64,000 nt of DNA from Devosia algicola. Its GTDB lineage: Bacteria > Pseudomonadota > Alphaproteobacteria > Rhizobiales > Devosiaceae. The DNA is taken from positions 1,240,001 through 1,304,000 of the forward strand of contig NZ_CP118246.1 of NCBI RefSeq assembly GCF_028816455.1, written 5' to 3'. A model generated the notes under the pieces. The model made no database searches. It saw nothing but the letters and a program-made list of their open reading frames with translations, and was not told the origin of the DNA. The translations under genes were made by a program, and so were the position numbers. Below are positions 59,563-64,000 of the stretch, one piece after another. Numbering within the stretch: position 1 is the stretch's first letter; each line of letters begins with the position of its first letter.

Positions 59563-60951
59563 GCCACCTTACTGAGTTCGACCGCGACATCGGCGGCTCC
59601 GGACCAATCGCCGGCCGCCACCGCCTCGCCCGCCAATATTATTGCCGGCCCCGCCGGGAACGGCACCGTGCCACCTGCTAACGCGCCCAACGTGCCGCGA
59701 TAAAATGCCCGGTCCGACCGACCAGCATTGATAACGATGCCCACCGGCAACTGTGACGAAACGCCATGCGCGATCAGCTTTGTCGCCACCTTGTCGGCGA
59801 TGGATTTGCCCATATAGAGCGCCAGCGTGATACCCGCTGCCGCAAGAGCGGCCCAGTGATCGAGTTCGATATCGTCCGCACCATGTGCAGTTGCCATCAC
59901 CAGTCCGCTTGAAACCTTGCGCAGGGTAAGTGGCGTCGCGCTATCGGCGGCCGCCGCCATTGCGGCACTGATTCCCGGTACAATCGAATAGCTTATGTCG
60001 GCTCTACGCAATGCCGCGATTTCTTCGCCAGCGCGCCCAAACACCATTGGATCGCCCGATTTGAGCCGCGCAACCTGCTTGCCTTGTCCGGCCAACCGCA
60101 CCAGCAAACTATTGATCTGGGCTTGGGAAAACGAGTGGTGGCCCTTGGCCTTACCCACGGCGATCACTTCGGCGTCGCGGCGCCCCATCTGCACAACCAG
60201 GTCAGGCACCAATTGGTCGTGGACGATGACATCGGCTTGCTGCAGCAGACGCTGCGCCCGCAGGGTCAACAAATCCTCGGAACCCGGTCCCGCCCCGATC
60301 AGCGCGACCGATCCCTGACGCTTGTGCTCCAGATGGCGGCCCAACAAAGCCTCTGCCGCGATATTGCCCTGATCCGTCGCGACGGCAATGTCGACTTCGG
60401 CCGATTGAACCAGATCTTCGTAGTAGCGCCGCCGCGAACCACTATCGCCGATGAGCGCCTCGACCTGTCGCCGCATCCGACCCGCCAGCGCGGCAATGGC
60501 ACCGAGACGCGGCGATAGCATCGCCTCAATCCGCGCCCGCACCAGCCGCGCCAACACCGGCGCCGTACCCTCGGTGGCAATGGCGATCGTCAGCGGCGCC
60601 CGATCAATTATCGATGGCGTATAAAAATCGCATTCTGCAGGGACATCGACAACATTGAGCGCAACTCGGCGGGCCCGGGCCGCGCACTTGGCCAACATTC
60701 CATCCGGACCATTGTCGGTCACAAAGATCAGCGCTGCATCGTCCAGGTCGCTCTCACGGAATGGCCGACGGTGCAGCGTCACATCGAGGCCCGAAAAATC
60801 GGCGTCGATGTTCGGCGCGATGACGACGGTTTGAGCACTGGTCTTGGTTACCAGCCGCGCCTTGTTCAGCGCTTCGACGCCACCACCCACGATGACGACG
60901 CGCTGCCCTTGAACCTTGAAGGCTCAACGGAAATGTGTTGAGTTGACCCAT
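59559..60951 (-). CDS. cysG: Siroheme synthase CysG (one single-base frame break)
   Basis: Repaired length 463 residues, trifunctional. The N-terminal dehydrogenase/ferrochelatase half shows V-V-I-V-G-G-G-V-E-A-L-N-K-A. The C-terminal uroporphyrinogen III methyltransferase half has V-A-L-I-G-A-G-P-G-S-E-D-L-L-T-L-R-A and V-I-V-H-D-Q-L-V. It makes siroheme for the sulfite reductase downstream. The break at 60919-60925 (AAGGCTC on the plus strand; AAGCTC restores F-P-L-S-F-K-V-Q-G-Q-R-V-V-I) separates the first residues. First gene of the operon. Confidence 0.93.
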
Positions 60952-61156
60952 TCTTGCGCCTCTCTCTTTGAGGCTAAAAATAGGCCGGAAACCCCAGCTT
61001 TCACAAGGCTTTCAGCCTCAATCGCTTTTATATTTCCCGCCGGACCACCGACTTAGAACGTGCCGCGATGCAAACAGACAATGTCGCCAAAAAAACTGCT
61101 GCATGGCCAGTGCGGGAAAATTTTGCGTTGGTCGATTTGGGTCCAAACAGCCGTTA

Positions 61157-61477
61157 TCAGCCCTGACGACCCGGCACATGAACCACCAGACCATCCAATT
61201 CATCCTTGACCTTGATCTGGCAACTCAGGCGGCTGGACGATTTGACCTCGAATGCAAAATCGAGCATGTCCTCTTCCATGGCCGACGGTCCGCCCACGGT
61301 TTCTTCCCAGTCCTTATCGACATAAACATGACACGTCGCGCAGGTGCAGGCGCCACCACATTCGGCAACGATCCCCGGTACAGCGTTCATGATCGCCGTC
61401 TCCATGACGGTGGCTCCAGCCTCCGCATCAGTCTCATGGCGCGTGCCGTCGGCTTCGATAAAGGTAATTTTGGTCAT
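61157..61477 (-). CDS. [2Fe-2S] ferredoxin, adrenodoxin type (second copy)
   Basis: 106 residues from ATG 61477. Same cysteine pattern as the gene at 54880 ([12 protein letters not shown] and S-C-Q), with an additional Cys within the loop. [13 protein letters not shown] precedes. Downstream of the methyltransferase gene and 205 bp before cysG; it could carry electrons to the sulfite reductase. Confidence 0.92.
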   Translation of the reverse strand: MTKITFIEADGTRHETDAEAGATVMETAIMNAVPGIVAECGGACTCATCHVYVDKDWEETVGGPSAMEEDMLDFAFEVKSSSRLSCQIKVKDELDGLVVHVPGRQG

Positions 61478-61540
61478 GGGGCCAGTTCTTGGGTGAGAAT
61501 ATTTTGGGGATATAGCCGCAGCGCCGAAACGCTGCAAGTT

Positions 61541-62720
61541 TTAGAGGCCCTGCAGCCGTTCAAGATGATGATAGCCAATGCCGAAATAGGCTTTGGTGTC
61601 CGCAATCTTGCGCAGGACAACCTCCCGTTCTGCCGGTGACTTTTTCGCCCTCTGCGCCACGATCAGTACGTTTTTGGGCGTGTGTGCGTCGGAAATAAAC
61701 TCGAAAATCCTGGTCTTGTAGCCTGCAGCTTCGAGGATCAGCGCGCGCAGGCCATCGGTGACCATTTCCGCCTGACGTTCCATGAAAACGCCATGAGTCA
61801 GCAGAAAATCCAGGTCATTGCTGGCTTTGTTCGCTTCAATCTGGCGGCGGATCTGCTTGTGGCAACACGGCGCCACCGCGATCAATTCGGCCCCCGCCGC
61901 AATGCCTTTGTGAATGGCATCATCGGTCGCGGTATCGCAGGCATGCAGCGCAATGACCACCGATGCGTCGCTGCTGTCAAACTGCTCGATGGCGCCCCGC
62001 TCAAAGCGCAATCTTGCAAACTTGGCCTCTGCCGCGATCCGATTGCAAAGCGCCACCAGTTCATCGCGGAACTCCACGCCGACAATCTCGATATCGGCCT
62101 TGGCCACGCTGGTCAAATAATCGTAAAGCGCAAATGTGAGATAGCCTTTGCCTGATCCCATATCGACAATTTTGTGCAACCGATCTGCAGGGATCGCTTG
62201 AATCAACGGCGCAAATATTTCGACCATCTTGTTGATTTGTCGATATTTATCCTGTGCAGCCTTGAGCACATTGCCTTGCGCATCCGCGATTTTGAGCGCA
62301 TGCAGATAGGCTCTTGCCTTCCGGCGCAATCAATCGATGCTTGGTGCGATCATGGCTCGTCGACGGCACGTCTCGGTTGGCGTCCCGGCGCTTGATCCGC
62401 ACCTTGTCGCCATGTTGCTCAAAGTTTAGGTCGAACTCGGTCGTTTCCAGCAGGGCCGTGCGGAACACCGCACCGAGATCAGCGCGCAGCAACGCCATAG
62501 CTTCGGGCAGGATATGGTTTTTGATAATGTCGCGGGTCTTGTAGCGATAAGTGAAACTGAGCATGTCCTGCCGCTTCACGACGATCTTCTTGATTGCAAC
62601 CGATTTGAGTGCCGCATCCGGCCCCTGATAGCCCATGAGCTTGAGCTGCACCAAACGACCATCGTTGAACGCCGTTTTCACATCGTTCAGGAAGGTTTCA
62701 ATTTGTGGGGCGGCGGTCAA
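61541..62720 (-). CDS. SAM-dependent methyltransferase of unknown substrate (one single-base frame break)
   Basis: Repaired length 392 residues from TTG 62720, which overlaps the prfC stop (TTGA). An N-terminal region of about 190 residues ends with N-R-D-V-P-S-T-S-H-D-R-T-K-H-R-L-I, then Q-D-K-Y-R-Q-I-N-K-M-V-E-I. The Rossmann fold begins V-D-M-G-S-G-K-G-Y-L-T-F-A-L-Y-D. A-P-C-C-H-K-Q-I-R is a family motif. The break at 62308-62313 (AGGCTC for AGCTC) restores P-E-G-K-S-Y-L-H-A-L-K-I. Confidence 0.82.
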
Positions 62721-64000
62721 TGCCGTTCCTTGGTGGCCATGAAGCGCAGCTTGGGAAAATCCTGTTTGGCCCGATCCGCCCACCAGGCATTTTGGGCCAA
62801 AAACACCGGCGCACCAGTGCGATCCTCGGCAATATTGGTTTTCTGCACGGCGATAAAGCGTTTCAGGCTCCTCGGGATCATCACTTTCGATCCAGCGTGC
62901 AACCTCGAAATTCATGTTCTCGAAATCGATAGGCACGCCATACTCCTTGGCGATGCGCGAACCGAGCACTTCCAACTGCAGGGGACCAACGACGCCCACG
63001 ATCCAGTCCGAACCCATCATGCGCCGAAATACCTGGGCGACGCCCTCCTCGGCCAGATCATTGAGAGCCTTGGCCATCTGCTTGGTCTTCATCGCATCCA
63101 TCAGCCGCACGCGACGGATGATTTCCGGGGCGAAATTGGGAATGCCGGTCACATTGATCGATGCCCCCTCGGTCAGCGTATCGCCAACGCTGAGCGTGCC
63201 GTGATTGGGAATGCCGACAATATCGCCCGCCACCGCTTCCTCGGCCAGTTCGCGATCATGGCCGAAAAAGAACATCGGATTGGAAACCGCCATGTCCTTG
63301 CCGGAACGAACATTCTTGAGGCGCATGCCGCGCGTGAAGGTGCCCGAACATAACCGCACGAAGGCGATGCGGTCGCGATGGTTGGCATCCATATTTGCCT
63401 GAACCTTGAAGACAAAGCCCGAAACCTTCTTGTCCGATGGCTGGATCGGCTCTGGGATCGCCGGCTGGGGCCGCGGTTCTGGTCCCCATTCGCCCAAGGT
63501 GCGCAACAATTCGGCCACCCCGATGCCCTTGAGCGCAGAGCCAAACAGGACCGGGCTCAAATGACCGGCATGGAAAGTGTCCAGATCAAATGGCGGCAGC
63601 GCTGAACGCGCCAGGCTCCAATGATTCAAGCGCGGTCATGAATACCGGGTCATCCACCAGCGCTTCATTGTCGAGCAGATCCTCGATCTCCCCATATTCG
63701 GCAATTGGCTTGCCGGCCGGACTGAGCACGCGCCTTTCCAGCAAATCTATGTAGCCATGAAAGTCGACGCCCTGCCCGATGGGCCAAAGCATCGGCGTCA
63801 GGTCGAGTGCAAGCTTGCTCGCGATCTCGTCCATTAGGCTCCAGCGGGCCAAGCCCTTCGCGATCCACCTTGTTGATAAAGGTGATGATGGGAATATCGC
63901 GCAGGCGGCATACTTCAAACAATTTGAGCGTCTGCGCCTCGATACCCTTGGCCGCGTCAATGACCATGATCGCCGCGTCAACCGCGGTAAGGGTTCGATA
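62717..64000 (-). CDS. prfC: Peptide chain release factor 3, partial (three single-base frame breaks)
   Basis: The first 95-100 residues lie beyond the right edge; about 427 are present. GTPase that recycles RF1/RF2. [20 protein letters not shown] and T-F-I-N-K-V-D-R-E from the G domain, the G-S-A-L-K-G-I-G-V block and Q-L-E-V-L in the C-terminal domain are characteristic. Breaks at 63836-63841 (true G-P-L-E-L-M-D-E-I), 63613-63618 (true E-S-L-E-L-A-R-S-A-L) and 62865-62870 (true [11 protein letters not shown]) are all extra bases at GAGCT sites. Confidence 0.94.

Noticed and set aside
60754..60951. Separate small gene upstream of cysG
   Set aside because: The frame is the N-terminus of CysG, cut off by the extra base at 60921. 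Removing it gives the normal nucleotide-binding start.

Overview
The window is chromosomal DNA from a motile alphaproteobacterium. The evidence is FlaF/FlbT next to a flagellin gene, the cell-cycle kinase CckA, a FliX-type flagellar regulator, a DksA with a reduced zinc finger, the DUF2849/siroheme sulfite-reductase cluster and a eukaryote-type NADP isocitrate dehydrogenase. Gene content resembles Hyphomicrobiales (Devosia-like), but the genus cannot be fixed from sequence reading alone. No tRNA, rRNA, CRISPR array, insertion sequence or prophage was recognised. The stretch looks like core genome.

Layout. 1-8110: a GNAT fragment, a GFA/TfoX gene pair, fabF, icd, a FadL-type outer-membrane protein, a secreted von Willebrand A protein and a DMT exporter. 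8114-15592: alaS, recA, ribB, then a sugar-acid pair (AraD1 family and aldo/keto reductase). 15698-33612 and 37954-48847: the flagellar region. It holds cckA-flhB-fliR-fliQ-fliE-flgC-flgB (minus), fliO-fliP (plus), fliL-fliM-DUF6468-motE-TPR protein (minus), flgF-flgG-flgA-flgH (plus), fliX (minus), flgI-flgJ-flgN-like (plus), flagellin-flbT-flaF (plus) and flgE-flgK-flgL (minus). Between these blocks sit a 52-residue membrane peptide, an M32 carboxypeptidase, an ABC-F ATPase and dksA. 49087-54816: a P-loop ATPase, metA, the ycjX/TIGR01620 pair and an ArsR/SRPBCC cluster. 54880-62720: a sulfate-assimilation and ferredoxin region (two [2Fe-2S] ferredoxins, a ferredoxin reductase, a CysH-DUF934 fusion, sulfite reductase, DUF2849, cysG) and a methyltransferase. 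The window ends inside prfC.

The flagellar region appears to be controlled as in Caulobacter. TTAA-N7-TTAA CtrA-type boxes lie about 50-70 nt before flgB, fliX, fliL and perhaps the TPR gene. Sigma-54 (-24/-12) promoters with exact GG-N10-GC spacing lie before flgF, flgI and flgE. cckA, which encodes the kinase at the top of the CtrA pathway, lies last in the flgB-flhB block.

The strongest signal is a sequence anomaly. Twenty-seven reading-frame breaks, in essential genes such as alaS, recA, prfC and cckA, are each explained by one extra base at a GAGCT pentamer, usually read as GAGCCT. They occur on either strand and in any codon phase. Removing the extra base restores a full-length protein every time. 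This is neither gene decay nor programmed frameshifting. It points to systematic consensus error at a motif that is probably base-modified, or to an unknown DNA-level process at GAGCT. Genes affected are given below with their repaired extents. A smaller second set of breaks is mostly at homopolymers.
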